Notes: generated by a model from the sequence alone, not told the origin. A stretch of DNA of 64,000 bases from Flavobacterium praedii (GCF_026810365.1 NZ_CP113948.1:1823001-1887000); one strand, 5' to 3'. Counted from the stretch's first letter, positions 16,074-24,630 are shown. A program made the numbers and translations.

Positions 16074-17345
16074 TTAAAATTGATATTGAAGCAGCAATGC
16101 AATTTCGGTTTCTATTTGTTTTACCCCAGGGGCATATTCTTGGTTGTTAAGTAACACTTGTATTCCTGTTACATAATGGTCATTTATCAATCGATAATAA
16201 CCGCCTCCAAGTCGAAAGGAATCGAGCGAAAGTCTATTTTGTATTTGTCCGATGGTGGTTCTTTCGTCTGGCGAAGTTCCGTATCCTGCAATTAGGGTTA
16301 GGTAATCAAATCGGGTGTTGAAATAATACCTGCTTGTGAATGTAAATGCAGGATAAACCGAACTGTTATCAAATTGAAAATAAGACCTTAAATTGAGCCA
16401 ATAGGAGCCTAAATATTTACCAATTCCGAAAACTGCAGTGGTAAAATTCGTCGCTTCGGTATTAATATATCGAATTCCTAAATCGCCTTCCCATCCTTTT
16501 TTAAAATCATGAAAGAAAGAATAACCGAGTCTTACTTTTGGGAATATTGGGTCACTACTATAGCCTGCGCTGATGTAGGAGTAGCTACTTTTGCTTGTAA
16601 AAAAGTACGTTTCGGCTTCATATTGAATACCGTCAATTTCACTTTGACCATTTGCATTGCGATTGGAATAATTGATTCTAGCAATGGCTGAGCCCCAATT
16701 TCGTTGTTTGATGTATTGCAAACTTGCCAAATGCCAAGGACCATATCCTGACCTATCAAAAAAAGTATAGTTATAGTTTACTCCAATGCGATCCGACTTG
16801 AATCGGCTGTCTCCTATAAAATAATGCAATTTGAAATAGGAATCATTGGGATACTTTGCTTGCATTTCGTTTAAATATAGTTCTCTCTTTTCTTTGTCGT
16901 CTTGCAATTCATAAATTGTAAGTTTTTTGTATCGAAAATCTTTATTTTCAGGATGAAAAACAATGGCTTTATCAACAATTATTTGGGCGACATCATAGTT
17001 CTTTTCTTCGATTTCCATATTGATTAAATATGTAAAAGCATCTTCATACACCGGTTTTTTGTCGATAACATAATTGTAATAATATCGAGCACTGTCTTTG
17101 GCATTTGTTAATTGATATATTCGGCCGGTCAACAAATGAAAATCCAAATAATCAGGAGCTAATTTCATTCCCAAATGGGTGTTTTTCAATGCTGATTCGT
17201 AGTTTTTGTCCTTGTTTACTTCGTTTAGGGCAACATTCAAGAGACTGTCTACATCTATTTTTTGAGACCAAACCAAATTATTTTTTGCCATTCCTAAAAC
17301 TAGGAAAAGAATAAAGAATATTTTTATGTGGTGTCTATTTATCAT
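16074..17345 (-). CDS. YaiO-family outer membrane beta-barrel with TPR domain
   Basis: A 423-residue protein: signal peptide (about 1-28), TPR-like helical repeats (about 30-175, e.g. AKDSARYYYNYVIDKKP, YDVAQIIVDKAIVFHPENKD) and a C-terminal beta-barrel (about 185-423) of alternating aromatic strands (NYNYTFFDRSG, GPWHLASLQYIKQ, ending ALLLQYQF with a terminal Phe). This is the YaiO architecture. TPR plus barrel is also the plan of polysaccharide export proteins such as PgaA and BcsC. It follows the GT2 synthase by 42 bp, and in E. coli yaiO also neighbours a GT2 gene (yaiP), so an export role is a reasonable inference. Confidence 0.85.
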   Translation of the reverse strand: MINRHHIKIFFILFLVLGMAKNNLVWSQKIDVDSLLNVALNEVNKDKNYESALKNTHLGMKLAPDYLDFHLLTGRIYQLTNAKDSARYYYNYVIDKKPVYEDAFTYLINMEIEEKNYDVAQIIVDKAIVFHPENKDFRYKKLTIYELQDDKEKRELYLNEMQAKYPNDSYFKLHYFIGDSRFKSDRIGVNYNYTFFDRSGYGPWHLASLQYIKQRNWGSAIARINYSNRNANGQSEIDGIQYEAETYFFTSKSSYSYISAGYSSDPIFPKVRLGYSFFHDFKKGWEGDLGIRYINTEATNFTTAVFGIGKYLGSYWLNLRSYFQFDNSSVYPAFTFTSRYYFNTRFDYLTLIAGYGTSPDERTTIGQIQNRLSLDSFRLGGGYYRLINDHYVTGIQVLLNNQEYAPGVKQIETEIALLLQYQF

Positions 17346-17387
17346 AACAATTTAAAGTGTTTAAATTTTGGATTTGCCTTTCACTTT

Positions 17388-18809
17388 TTAATTTTTCTTA
17401 GTACTGAAACCTTGTCTTTGCATGTTTCCCCAGGATTGCTCCTTTTGTCTAAAAAAATGATAATACCCTTTTAGCGAAGCATATACATTTACAGGATGAT
17501 AACAAAATGGTTCTATAATTGCCATTACTATGAGAATAATAATTTCCTTGGTATTGGCATAATTTTTATAAATAATATCATCTAACAATATCGAGATAAA
17601 TGTTACGATAAGATAAAATAAATAAACGACTAACGACAAATAAAGAAAATTGATATAATTTACATCCAAAATAAAAAGCCCCAGAATCAAAACTATTACA
17701 CCTGTTACCTCAAGAATTGGAATTAAAAACTCAAAGAAAAAGAAATAAGGAAATATCAAAAACCCTGTTTTTTCATATTTAGGATTAAAGAAAATATTTT
17801 TATGCATATACAACGTTTGAATCAATCCACGAGCCCAGCGTACCCGTTGTCTGATCAAAACTTCTCTTGTAGCTGGAACTTCTGTCCAACATAAAGATTC
17901 TGGAATGTATTTTATAGCAAAAGGTAATTTATTGTCATACATGTATTTTCTCATGCGCGTAATTAGCTCCATATCCTCACCTAATGATTTGTGCCAATAG
18001 CCACCTGCAGCTACAGCAATTTCCTTGTCAAACATACCCAATCCTCCAGAAACCAATAACAAACCATTAATTTGACTCCATGCCATTCGGCCAAAAAGGA
18101 AAGCGCGAACATATTCGAGTTCTTGAAATCTAGGATACCATCCTTTTGGAAAATGGATTTTGACTAAAAAGCCTTCTTTCACTTCACAGGAATTTGATAT
18201 TCGGATTCCTGCTCCAGTGGCTATGACTCTTTTTTTAGCTTCAATAAATGGTTTAGCCAATTTTATAATAGTATCATTTTTCAAAATACAATCCACATCA
18301 GTACATAAAAACAAAGGGTATTTTGTTGAATTTATTCCCGCATTTGAGGCATCTGCCTTGCTTTTTCCATTCTCTTTATCAACCACTAGCAATTTTGAAT
18401 AGAGTGGGTTTTTGGATTTATAATGACCTCTAACCGGTTGGGTTTTAATTTTTTCCTGATAATAAAAATCAACTTTCACCAATTCAAATTCATCGATTAA
18501 TTGTTGTAGCGTATCATCAGTACTCCCATCATTGACTAAAACAACTTGGTATTTTGGGTAAGACAGAGAGAGTAATGATTTTACATTATAAACCACATTG
18601 GGACCTTCATTATAAGCGGGAGCAACAACAGAAACACCTGGCAAGTAGTTGGATTTTAAAACAACATTATTTGGGATAAAATACTTGTTGTTTAAATACG
18701 TTTTTATGGCATAGTAGGACAATATTGCCAATATGCAATACCAAAGAATATAAACCATTGAAAAAATGCCTATACAATTAGTATATATATTTAGAATATC
18801 ATTTATCAT
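17388..18809 (-). CDS. processive family 2 glycosyltransferase, membrane polysaccharide synthase
   Basis: A 473-residue inner-membrane GT2 enzyme of the PgaC/hyaluronan-synthase/cellulose-synthase type. One helix at about 14-36, a catalytic domain at about 57-330, and three to four C-terminal helices. The D,D,D,QxxRW set is complete: Asp94 in NDGS, D-x-D at 171-173 (TDVDC), the base in GEDME (279) and QRVRW at 321-325. The QxxRW motif marks processive synthases that extrude polymer across the membrane. Polymer identity cannot be read from sequence. Its ATG overlaps the stop of the HEAT-repeat gene by 1 bp (TAATG), indicating translational coupling. Confidence 0.9.
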   Translation of the reverse strand: MINDILNIYTNCIGIFSMVYILWYCILAILSYYAIKTYLNNKYFIPNNVVLKSNYLPGVSVVAPAYNEGPNVVYNVKSLLSLSYPKYQVVLVNDGSTDDTLQQLIDEFELVKVDFYYQEKIKTQPVRGHYKSKNPLYSKLLVVDKENGKSKADASNAGINSTKYPLFLCTDVDCILKNDTIIKLAKPFIEAKKRVIATGAGIRISNSCEVKEGFLVKIHFPKGWYPRFQELEYVRAFLFGRMAWSQINGLLLVSGGLGMFDKEIAVAAGGYWHKSLGEDMELITRMRKYMYDNKLPFAIKYIPESLCWTEVPATREVLIRQRVRWARGLIQTLYMHKNIFFNPKYEKTGFLIFPYFFFFEFLIPILEVTGVIVLILGLFILDVNYINFLYLSLVVYLFYLIVTFISILLDDIIYKNYANTKEIIILIVMAIIEPFCYHPVNVYASLKGYYHFFRQKEQSWGNMQRQGFSTKKN

Positions 18810-19870
18810 TATATGTTTGGAATTTTTACATGTTTAGCCATTTTTTGTATCTCTTTATTATCTAAAAAATGATTTTCGAAAAAATGGGGATTTATTTTAT
18901 AGAGAGAATATACGGCGTCAAGTTTTATAGTTTCATCTGTTTTTTTTAGCAACAATTGGGCAATGAAACTCTCGGAATCGTTGCCTCCAATTTCAGAAAG
19001 TGTATTGAAAATTTCTAACTTATTTTTCGTGTCTTCTTTTTGAAATTGTTCTATCAAAACTTGTTCCGCTTCAAAAATAAACAAAAATCTAACGGCTGAT
19101 ATTGCAACATAACGCACTGATTTACTTGGATGTTCTACTAATTTTACAATCGTTTCATTCTCATTAGTATAATTATAAAACACCATTAATTTTATTCCTA
19201 ATTTAACAATAGATACATTCTCTGAATTAATCCATCGGTGCAAATTTGCAGGTATTTTTGTTTTTTTATGATGTAGAATATCTAAAATATTGATTTCTTC
19301 GGCAATGGTAATTTGATGAGAAAAATCAATTAAATCTTCTAATTTATTCGGTTTTAAAGAAATTAAAGTTAAAAATGCTTTGGATTTTACACTTTTGTTT
19401 TTGTGATTTAACAACGGAGTTAAATAAGAGATTCCTTTTTTATAAACCAGTGCTTCGAGTTGGTACATTCCTAAACACTTTAAATAAAAGTAATTACTTT
19501 TTAGAAGTCGTTTGGTATAATCAAACAATTCAAATTCTTCGTATAAGAAATGAAATGTATTCGTTATTTCCCCTTTTAGATTCAAATTCAAAAAAATAAT
19601 TTCATTAAGTAACAGTTTTTTGCACCATTTTTTCTGGAAAGGAATTCTTTTTTTGAATTGTTCAATTTCTAATTTAAAAAAAGTTTCCTCAAAGGGAGAA
19701 AAAATTAAATTGGTAAGAAAACTGTCAATTTCGATTTTTGTAGCTTCAAATTTTGGTCTAAATAAATCGAATCTATATCTATTACCGATTAAAATGATGA
19801 TTAATAGAAAAAACCCGCAAATTAAAACAGGTAAAATGATGAGTATAAAATAATAAATTAATACATCCAT
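18809..19870 (-). CDS. membrane-anchored HEAT-repeat protein
   Basis: A 353-residue protein with one long N-terminal helix (about 4-28) and then alpha-helical HEAT-type repeats over about 120-345 (KSVKSKAFLTLISLKP, SVRYVAISAVRFL, EIFNTLSEIGGNDSE, ETIKLDAVYSLYKI). No catalytic motif is seen. The repeat domain most likely lies in the cytoplasm as a binding scaffold. Its stop codon overlaps the start of the GT2 synthase gene, so it probably works with that enzyme as an accessory or regulatory subunit. First gene of the HEAT-GT2-YaiO cluster. Confidence 0.8.
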   Translation of the reverse strand: MDVLIYYFILIILPVLICGFFLLIIILIGNRYRFDLFRPKFEATKIEIDSFLTNLIFSPFEETFFKLEIEQFKKRIPFQKKWCKKLLLNEIIFLNLNLKGEITNTFHFLYEEFELFDYTKRLLKSNYFYLKCLGMYQLEALVYKKGISYLTPLLNHKNKSVKSKAFLTLISLKPNKLEDLIDFSHQITIAEEINILDILHHKKTKIPANLHRWINSENVSIVKLGIKLMVFYNYTNENETIVKLVEHPSKSVRYVAISAVRFLFIFEAEQVLIEQFQKEDTKNKLEIFNTLSEIGGNDSESFIAQLLLKKTDETIKLDAVYSLYKINPHFFENHFLDNKEIQKMAKHVKIPNI

Positions 19871-20303
19871 TAATAAGTGTTCCGTTTTAAATACTTTTTA
19901 ATAAATAAATGCAGGATAGTATTCTTTTTCATATAAAAGAATCTAGATAAAGATAATGATTTTTCTAAAATATCTGAATAAAATAAATCCAAACGGTTTA
20001 TAACATACTTAAAAAGAGTTAATTTGCGTATAAAAACAAATTGAGTTACCTACTTAAATACCAATATTAAGTCTAATGAAATTAAACTTTCCTGTTGTTT
20101 ATTTTTATTACTGTGAATACTTGAAATCAACATTTTAAAAATGAAATAATTCCAATTTAAAGAAAAAAACAGCCCTAACCACTCGCAAGAGGTGAATTCG
20201 CTTCTGCTACTATTAAACTTCTAGTTGTTTATAAAGTAAATAAGTCAAAAAAAAACGAACAATTCATACTGAAAGTTTAAAACTCGGAAATTGATTTTAT
20301 TTA
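19871..20303. other. 433-bp intergenic region
   Basis: AT-rich DNA between two minus-strand genes; it should hold the promoter of the HEAT-GT2-YaiO cluster, but I see no clean TANNTTTG box on that strand and no gene or repeat. A small imperfect hairpin, CACTC-GCAA-GAGGTG, is near 20178. Confidence 0.4.
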
Positions 20304-21068
20304 CTAAAATCCCTCAAAAACCCCTAATCCAAATAAAGCAAAATCATATTTAACAGGATCAATTGGATCGAGTCTTCTTAAATTTAAATCCAATTCGGCT
20401 AAAGCTTTGCCATCATTTTGTTTCCGGGTTAGCAATCCCAATTTTCGGGCTACGCTTCCAGAATGGACATCTAATGGACAAGAGAGAAGAGCTGGCGAAA
20501 TGGATTTCCAAATGCCTAAATCGACACCTTTATTATCTTGGCGAACCATCCATCGCAGGTACATGTTAATCCTCTTGGCTGCGGATCCCTTTAAAGGATC
20601 TGAAATATGCTTTTGGGTTCTATTAAGATGTTGAATTTCAAAAAAAAGCTGTTTGAATTTATGGATACTATTTTGTAAATCGTCCCTTTTTATATTTTGA
20701 CTAAAGACAGGTTCTAATCCGCCATGATTTTGATAAATATGTTGCAAACCTTTTATGAAACCCCTAAAATCTTGACCATTGAAGGTTCTGTGTACAAAAG
20801 TATCCAATCGCTCTAAGTCGGTTTCTTGATGGGACATTACAAAATCATAAGGCGCGTTGCTCATCAAATCCATCATTTTATGGGCATTTTTGATAATCAT
20901 TTTTCGATTACCCCAAGAAATAGTGGCGCTTAGGAAACCAGCAATTTCGATATCTTCCTTTTGAGTAAATAAATGCGGAATTTGCACGGGATCACTCTCG
21001 ATAAAATCGGTATTGTTGTACAAAACAACTTTCTCGTCAAGAAATGATTTGAGTTCAGAATCGGTCAT
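20304..21068 (-). CDS. TIGR02757 family protein
   Basis: A soluble protein of 254 residues from the chosen start (MTDSELKSFLDEKV). The blocks SDPVQIPHLFTQKEDIEIAGFL, SWGNRKMIIKNAHKMMDLM, KRINMYLRWMVR, LDVHSGSVARKLGLLTRKQNDGKA and LDPIDPVKYDFALFGLGVFE define the Bacteroidota TIGR02757 family, whose function is unknown; the WMVR and DVH motifs recall the helix-hairpin-helix DNA glycosylase fold, which is only an impression. An upstream ATG at 21101 would add 11 residues, but a TATTTTTG box at 21113-21120 would leave almost no leader for it, so I prefer 21068. Confidence 0.85.
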   Translation of the reverse strand: MTDSELKSFLDEKVVLYNNTDFIESDPVQIPHLFTQKEDIEIAGFLSATISWGNRKMIIKNAHKMMDLMSNAPYDFVMSHQETDLERLDTFVHRTFNGQDFRGFIKGLQHIYQNHGGLEPVFSQNIKRDDLQNSIHKFKQLFFEIQHLNRTQKHISDPLKGSAAKRINMYLRWMVRQDNKGVDLGIWKSISPALLSCPLDVHSGSVARKLGLLTRKQNDGKALAELDLNLRRLDPIDPVKYDFALFGLGVFEGF

Positions 21069-21112
21069 GATTTGAAAATACTTAGAAATGATTAAACCCA
21101 ACTTTTAATAGG

Positions 21113-21120
21113 CAAAAATA
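21113..21120 (-). promoter_or_regulatory. candidate -7 box (TATTTTTG)
   Basis: It matches TANNTTTG on the minus strand, 44 bp before the ATG at 21068 and just after the end of lolD. It helps choose the later start of the TIGR02757 gene. Confidence 0.4.
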
Positions 21121-21133
21121 AATCGTACTTGGA

Positions 21134-21832
21134 TTACTGACCGCTAATTTGCCCGTCAACCATAACTAATTTTCGATCCGCCATATTGGCCAATTCTTCG
21201 TTATGGGTAACAATCACAAAAGTCTGCCCAAATTCATCACGAAGCTGAAAAAATAATTGATGCAAATTTTCGGCAGAATGCGTATCTAAATTTCCGGAAG
21301 GTTCATCTGCAAAAATAACATCTGGCTTGTTTATTAGAGCTCTTGCAACAGCAACACGTTGTTGTTCTCCGCCCGATAGTTCATTTGGTTTGTGATGAAT
21401 TCGATGGGACAAACCTAAATAATCCAGTAATTTAATGGCTTCTTTTTCGGTTTCAGCTTTGGATTTATTAGCAATAAAAGCTGGGATACAAACATTTTCT
21501 AAAGCAGTAAATTCCGGCAACAATTGATGAAATTGAAAAATAAAACCCAAATTTAAATTTCTGAATTTAGACAATAATTTATCGCTCATTTTTAGAATAT
21601 CTTCCCCATTTATGATCAATGAAGCTGAGCCTTTTTCGAATTCAGTTCCTCCTTTTGGAGATACGGGAGCACTTGGTTTGTCTAAAGTCCCCAGAATTTG
21701 TAAAAGTGTAGTTTTACCGGCGCCTGATGCTCCAACAATAGAAACAATTTCGCCTTTTTTGATGTGAAGATCTACTCCTTTTAAAACTTCGAGTTGATCA
21801 TAATATTTATGGATATTTTTTGCAAGTATCAT
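21134..21832 (-). CDS. lolD: LolD-like ABC transporter ATPase with a repeat-encoded insertion
   Basis: A 232-residue ATPase of the lipoprotein-release (LolD/MacB) type, driving lipoprotein extraction from the inner membrane. Walker [10 protein letters not shown] (34-42), Q-loop [10 protein letters not shown], signature LSGGEQQR, Walker [11 protein letters not shown]-loop VTHN. Directly after LGTLDKP (residue 53) is an extra stretch, about 54-69, [14 protein letters not shown], before the normal strand SLIINGEDI. Relatives have only a couple of residues here. The stretch is encoded by a small palindromic repeat related to the one at the end of the esterase gene. The reading frame is intact, and the site is a surface loop, so the protein is probably functional. 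No LolC/E partner is adjacent. Confidence 0.85.
   Translation of the reverse strand: MILAKNIHKYYDQLEVLKGVDLHIKKGEIVSIVGASGAGKTTLLQILGTLDKPSAPVSPKGGTEFEKGSASLIINGEDILKMSDKLLSKFRNLNLGFIFQFHQLLPEFTALENVCIPAFIANKSKAETEKEAIKLLDYLGLSHRIHHKPNELSGGEQQRVAVARALINKPDVIFADEPSGNLDTHSAENLHQLFFQLRDEFGQTFVIVTHNEELANMADRKLVMVDGQISGQ
21629..21673 (-). repeat. palindromic element inserted in frame in lolD
   Basis: On the coding strand CCCGTATCTCCAAAAGGAGG (a TCTCC-AAAA-GGAG hairpin) encodes PVSPKGG and continues into TEFEKG. It matches the esterase-end element in peptide (SPLTPEGET) and palindrome position, though the DNA has diverged. Confidence 0.55.
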
Positions 21833-21925
21833 TTAAAACTGTTTTTACAAAGAAACAAAGTATTTACTAATTATACTTCTCATAGAATTTTTTTATGGCC
21901 TTATAAATTATAAATTATTGTTAAG

Positions 21926-21958
21926 TTGTTATTTTTGTTTAATTAATATGTAGATTTG
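21926..21958 (+). promoter_or_regulatory. candidate folE promoter (TTG - 22 bp - TAGATTTG)
   Basis: TTG at 21926-21928 and TAGATTTG at 21951-21958 fit the Bacteroidota -33/-7 pattern with a 22-bp spacer, 24 bp before the ATG at 21983. This is the most complete promoter I see in the window. It also shows that the TTG at 21956 is promoter, not start codon. Confidence 0.55.
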
Positions 21959-21982
21959 TTAAACAAAATAAAATATAGCATT

Positions 21983-22654
21983 ATGTCAATACTATTAGAA
22001 AAAGAAATTTACGATTTGATTGGGGATAATCATCAAATGACTTCTGCTGAAACGCCATTGCGTCTAGACGCTTTTGTTAAAACAGACGAACAAAAGATGA
22101 ATACTATTGAAAAGCATTTTCATATTATTATGGAAGAAATGGGATTGGATATGACTGATGACAGTTTGAAAGGAACTCCCCATCGTGTTGCAAAAATGTT
22201 CATTCAAGAAATTTTCTCGGGTTTAGATCCAAAAAACAAACCAAAAATTTCAGTTTTTGATAATAGTTACAATTATGACAAAATGTTAGTAGAAGCCAAT
22301 ATTAGTTTTAATTCTACTTGCGAACATCATTTTTTGCCAATTGTAGGGAAAGCACATATCGGTTATGTTTCCAGCGGAAAAGTTATTGGGTTATCAAAAC
22401 TAAATAGGATCGTAGATTATTATTCTAGACGACCACAAGTTCAAGAGCGATTGATTATGCAAATTTTCAATGAACTCAAAACAGTTTTAGAAACAGAAAA
22501 TGTGATTGTAGTGATGGAAGCCAAACATTTGTGTGTTTCAAGCAGAGGAATAAAAGATGAATCCAGCTATACCTCAACAATACAATATGGTGGTATTTTT
22601 GACGAAAAAGAAAACCGAAATGATTTTTTCAATATGATTAATTCTGAGAAATAA
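21983..22654 (+). CDS. folE: GTP cyclohydrolase I
   Basis: A 223-residue cytoplasmic enzyme converting GTP to 7,8-dihydroneopterin triphosphate, first step of folate (and pterin) synthesis. Zinc and active-site motifs are present: STCEHHFLP, GYVSSGKVIGLSKLNRIV, RRPQVQERL and LCVSSRGI (zinc Cys). The N-terminal extension of about 45 residues before the core is usual for this phylum. A TTG at 21956 would add nine residues but sits inside the predicted -7 box, so ATG 21983 (MSILLEKEI) is chosen. The next gene follows after 40 bp. Confidence 0.95.
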   Translation: MSILLEKEIYDLIGDNHQMTSAETPLRLDAFVKTDEQKMNTIEKHFHIIMEEMGLDMTDDSLKGTPHRVAKMFIQEIFSGLDPKNKPKISVFDNSYNYDKMLVEANISFNSTCEHHFLPIVGKAHIGYVSSGKVIGLSKLNRIVDYYSRRPQVQERLIMQIFNELKTVLETENVIVVMEAKHLCVSSRGIKDESSYTSTIQYGGIFDEKENRNDFFNMINSEK

Positions 22655-22694
22655 TCGATTAGCTTTGTATTTTTATACAAAGCTAATCTAGAAT

Positions 22695-23015
22695 ATGGAA
22701 AATAAAATCGAAATTATTGAAAATAAAAATGCCAAAAACAAGAAATTAATTTTAGGTATTTTGTTCGATGCTATTGGAATGTTATCTTTCACGGTCCCAC
22801 TTATTGGCGATTTTACGGACGTCGTATGGGCTCCACTCGCAGGATTTTTGATGACCAAAATGTATGAAGGCAGAGTTGGAAAAGTAGCTGGTGTTTTGAC
22901 TTTTGTCGAAGAAATATTTCCTTTTACAGATATCGTTCCTTCATTTACCCTAACTTGGATGTATACCTATTGGATAAAAAGAAACAAAAATATAATAAGC
23001 GATAAAAAACAATAA
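22695..23015 (+). CDS. small membrane protein of unknown function (106 aa)
   Basis: I do not recognise a named family. A charged N-terminus (MENKIEIIENKNAKNKK) is followed by two hydrophobic segments (LILGILFDAIGMLSFTVPLI at about 18-37, and VWAPLAGFLMTKMYEG), then VGKVAGVLTFVEEIFPFTDIVPSFTLTWMYTYW and a basic tail. Probably an inner-membrane protein. It is 40 bp after folE and 100 bp before nth, on the same strand. Confidence 0.7.
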   Translation: MENKIEIIENKNAKNKKLILGILFDAIGMLSFTVPLIGDFTDVVWAPLAGFLMTKMYEGRVGKVAGVLTFVEEIFPFTDIVPSFTLTWMYTYWIKRNKNIISDKKQ

Positions 23016-23115
23016 ACACTGGCGCTGTTATTTCCCATTAGTATAAAATTGAAATTGAGTTTGCTTTTGTATTTGCCAATGAAAATGCTTTTCTTTACCA
23101 ATCAAATCTTATGAA

Positions 23116-23766
23116 ATGACGAAGAAGGAACGGGTATCTTTTGTAATAAAAACTTTAAAAGAATTATATCCCACTATACTAATACCACTGGATCATAAAG
23201 ATCCTTATACATTATTGATTGCGGTTTTACTATCGGCACAATGTACCGATGTAAGAGTAAATCAAATCACACCTTTACTCTTTGCAAAAGCAGATAATCC
23301 ATACGATATGATCAAAATGTCTGTAGAAGAGATTAAAGAAATCATTCGCCCTTGTGGATTATCCCCTATGAAATCAAAAGGAATACATGGATTATCTCAA
23401 ATTTTGATTGACAAACACAATGGAAAAGTTCCGCAAAGTTTTGAATATCTCGAAGAATTACCAGCAGTTGGGCATAAAACTGCGAGTGTGGTAATGTCGC
23501 AAGCTTTTGGTGTACCTGCATTTCCAGTAGATACCCATATTCATCGATTAATGTACCGTTGGAATCTTACCAATGGAAAAAATGTAATCCAAACCGAAAA
23601 AGATGCCAAACGTATTTTTCCAGAAGAAATATGGAACGATTTACATTTACAAATTATTTGGTATGGCAGAGAGTATTCTCCAGCAAGAGGTTGGGATTTA
23701 GAAAAAGATATTATCACCAAAACTATTGGAAGAAAATCAGTTTTGAATGCAATTCTTACCAAATAG
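23116..23766 (+). CDS. nth: endonuclease III without the iron-sulfur cysteine cluster
   Basis: A 216-residue DNA glycosylase/AP lyase of base-excision repair acting on oxidised pyrimidines. The helix-hairpin-helix LEELPAVGHKTASVV (112-126) carries catalytic Lys121, and Asp139 is in FPVDTHIHR. LLSAQCTDVRVNQITPLLF is the usual N-terminal block. The C-terminus (WYGREYSPARGWDLEKDI to the end) has no cysteine at all, so the C-x6-C-x2-C-x5-C loop that binds 4Fe-4S in E. coli Nth is missing. Catalytic residues are intact and the enzyme is probably active. Confidence 0.92.
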   Translation: MTKKERVSFVIKTLKELYPTILIPLDHKDPYTLLIAVLLSAQCTDVRVNQITPLLFAKADNPYDMIKMSVEEIKEIIRPCGLSPMKSKGIHGLSQILIDKHNGKVPQSFEYLEELPAVGHKTASVVMSQAFGVPAFPVDTHIHRLMYRWNLTNGKNVIQTEKDAKRIFPEEIWNDLHLQIIWYGREYSPARGWDLEKDIITKTIGRKSVLNAILTK

Positions 23767-23768
23767 TG

Positions 23769-23812
23769 AAAAAAAAATTCACTAATCTTTAATAAAATTA
23801 GTGAATTTTTGA
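23769..23812 (+). terminator. rho-independent terminator after nth
   Basis: AAAAATTCACTAAT and ATTAGTGAATTTTT form a long stem around a 10-nt loop, followed by T-rich DNA, starting 3 bp after the stop codon. The A-rich left arm could also serve the converging small gene. Confidence 0.85.
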
Positions 23813-23850
23813 TTTTTGATTTATATGCTAAGTTGTATCAGTTATACATC

Positions 23851-23994
23851 CTAATTAACGATTACTTCGAAAATTTTTTCCTCTATTTTTAAAACTTTCA
23901 AAGCTTTGGAATAGTTTAATAAAAAAGACACCACTTCCTTATCGGGTTTCATCCTTTTAGTAATTTTTAATGTTTTAGAGTAATTCTTTTCCAT
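23851..23994 (-). CDS. 47-residue basic protein downstream of the ECF sigma gene
   Basis: A short reading frame on the minus strand, ATG at 23994 and stop at 23851, encoding a Lys-rich protein: MEKNYSKTLKITKRMKP, then KEVVSFLLNYSKALKVLKI, ending FEVIVN. The middle would form an amphipathic helix. It starts 51 bp after the sigma-factor stop on the same strand and ends before the nth terminator. Sensible codon use, a helix-compatible composition and my memory of similar short genes next to flavobacterial sigma factors support it. The function is unknown; it could bind the sigma factor or simply be a small DNA/RNA-binding protein. Confidence 0.6.
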   Translation of the reverse strand: MEKNYSKTLKITKRMKPDKEVVSFLLNYSKALKVLKIEEKIFEVIVN

Positions 23995-24045
23995 ATTAAT
24001 ATAAATTTTAGTTTACATTATAACGGAAGATATATTGATTTATTG

Positions 24046-24630
24046 TCAATTTGTTAAAACTATTTGATGTTTTTCAATTATTTTTCTCAAATTCATTATT
24101 GCATAACGCATTCTTCCCAATGCTGTATTGATGCTAACGCCTGTAGTTTCTGAAATTTCTTTAAAACTCATATCTTGATACATACGCATGATTAATACTT
24201 CTTTTTGGTCCATTGGAAGTTCATCAATTAGCCTACGAATATCAACATCAACCTGATCCGCAATAATTTGATTTTCAATAGTTAAAGAATCATCAGACAT
24301 AATAGAAAAAATAGAAAACTCTTCTGTTTCTCTGAAAAGAGGCATTTTTTTTGATTTTCTATAAAAGTCAATGATTAAATTATGAGCAATTCGCATGATC
24401 CAAGGTAAAAACTTACCTTCTTCGTTATAAGAATTGGTTTTTAAAGTTTTGATAACTTTAATGAAAGTATCTTGAAAGATATCATTAGATACATCTCTAT
24501 CTGCAATTTTAGAATAGATAAAACCATAAATTTTAGATTCATGTCTTTTGATTAATATAGATAAAGCACTTTCGTCGCCTGCTATATAATCGTTTACTAA
24601 TAAAGCATCAGATTTTTGTAAATTTGCCAT
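24046..24630 (-). CDS. ECF-type RNA polymerase sigma factor
   Basis: A 194-residue sigma-70 family protein with only regions 2 and 4. Region 2 covers about 20-95 (ALSILIKRHESKIYGFIYSKI, DIFQDTFIKVIKTL, FLPWIMRIAHNLIIDFYRKSKK) and region 4 about 130-185 (LIDELPMDQKEVLIMRMYQDMSFKEISETTGVSINTALGRMRYAI). No anti-sigma/FecR gene is adjacent, unlike the polysaccharide-linked sigma factors of this phylum, so it resembles the widespread stand-alone flavobacterial ECF sigma factor. A 47-residue gene follows. Confidence 0.93.
   Translation of the reverse strand: MANLQKSDALLVNDYIAGDESALSILIKRHESKIYGFIYSKIADRDVSNDIFQDTFIKVIKTLKTNSYNEEGKFLPWIMRIAHNLIIDFYRKSKKMPLFRETEEFSIFSIMSDDSLTIENQIIADQVDVDIRRLIDELPMDQKEVLIMRMYQDMSFKEISETTGVSINTALGRMRYAIMNLRKIIEKHQIVLTN

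Noticed and set aside
21956..21982. TTG-started N-terminal extension of FolE
   Set aside because: The TTG is part of the TAGATTTG promoter box; the ATG at 21983 gives the normal protein.
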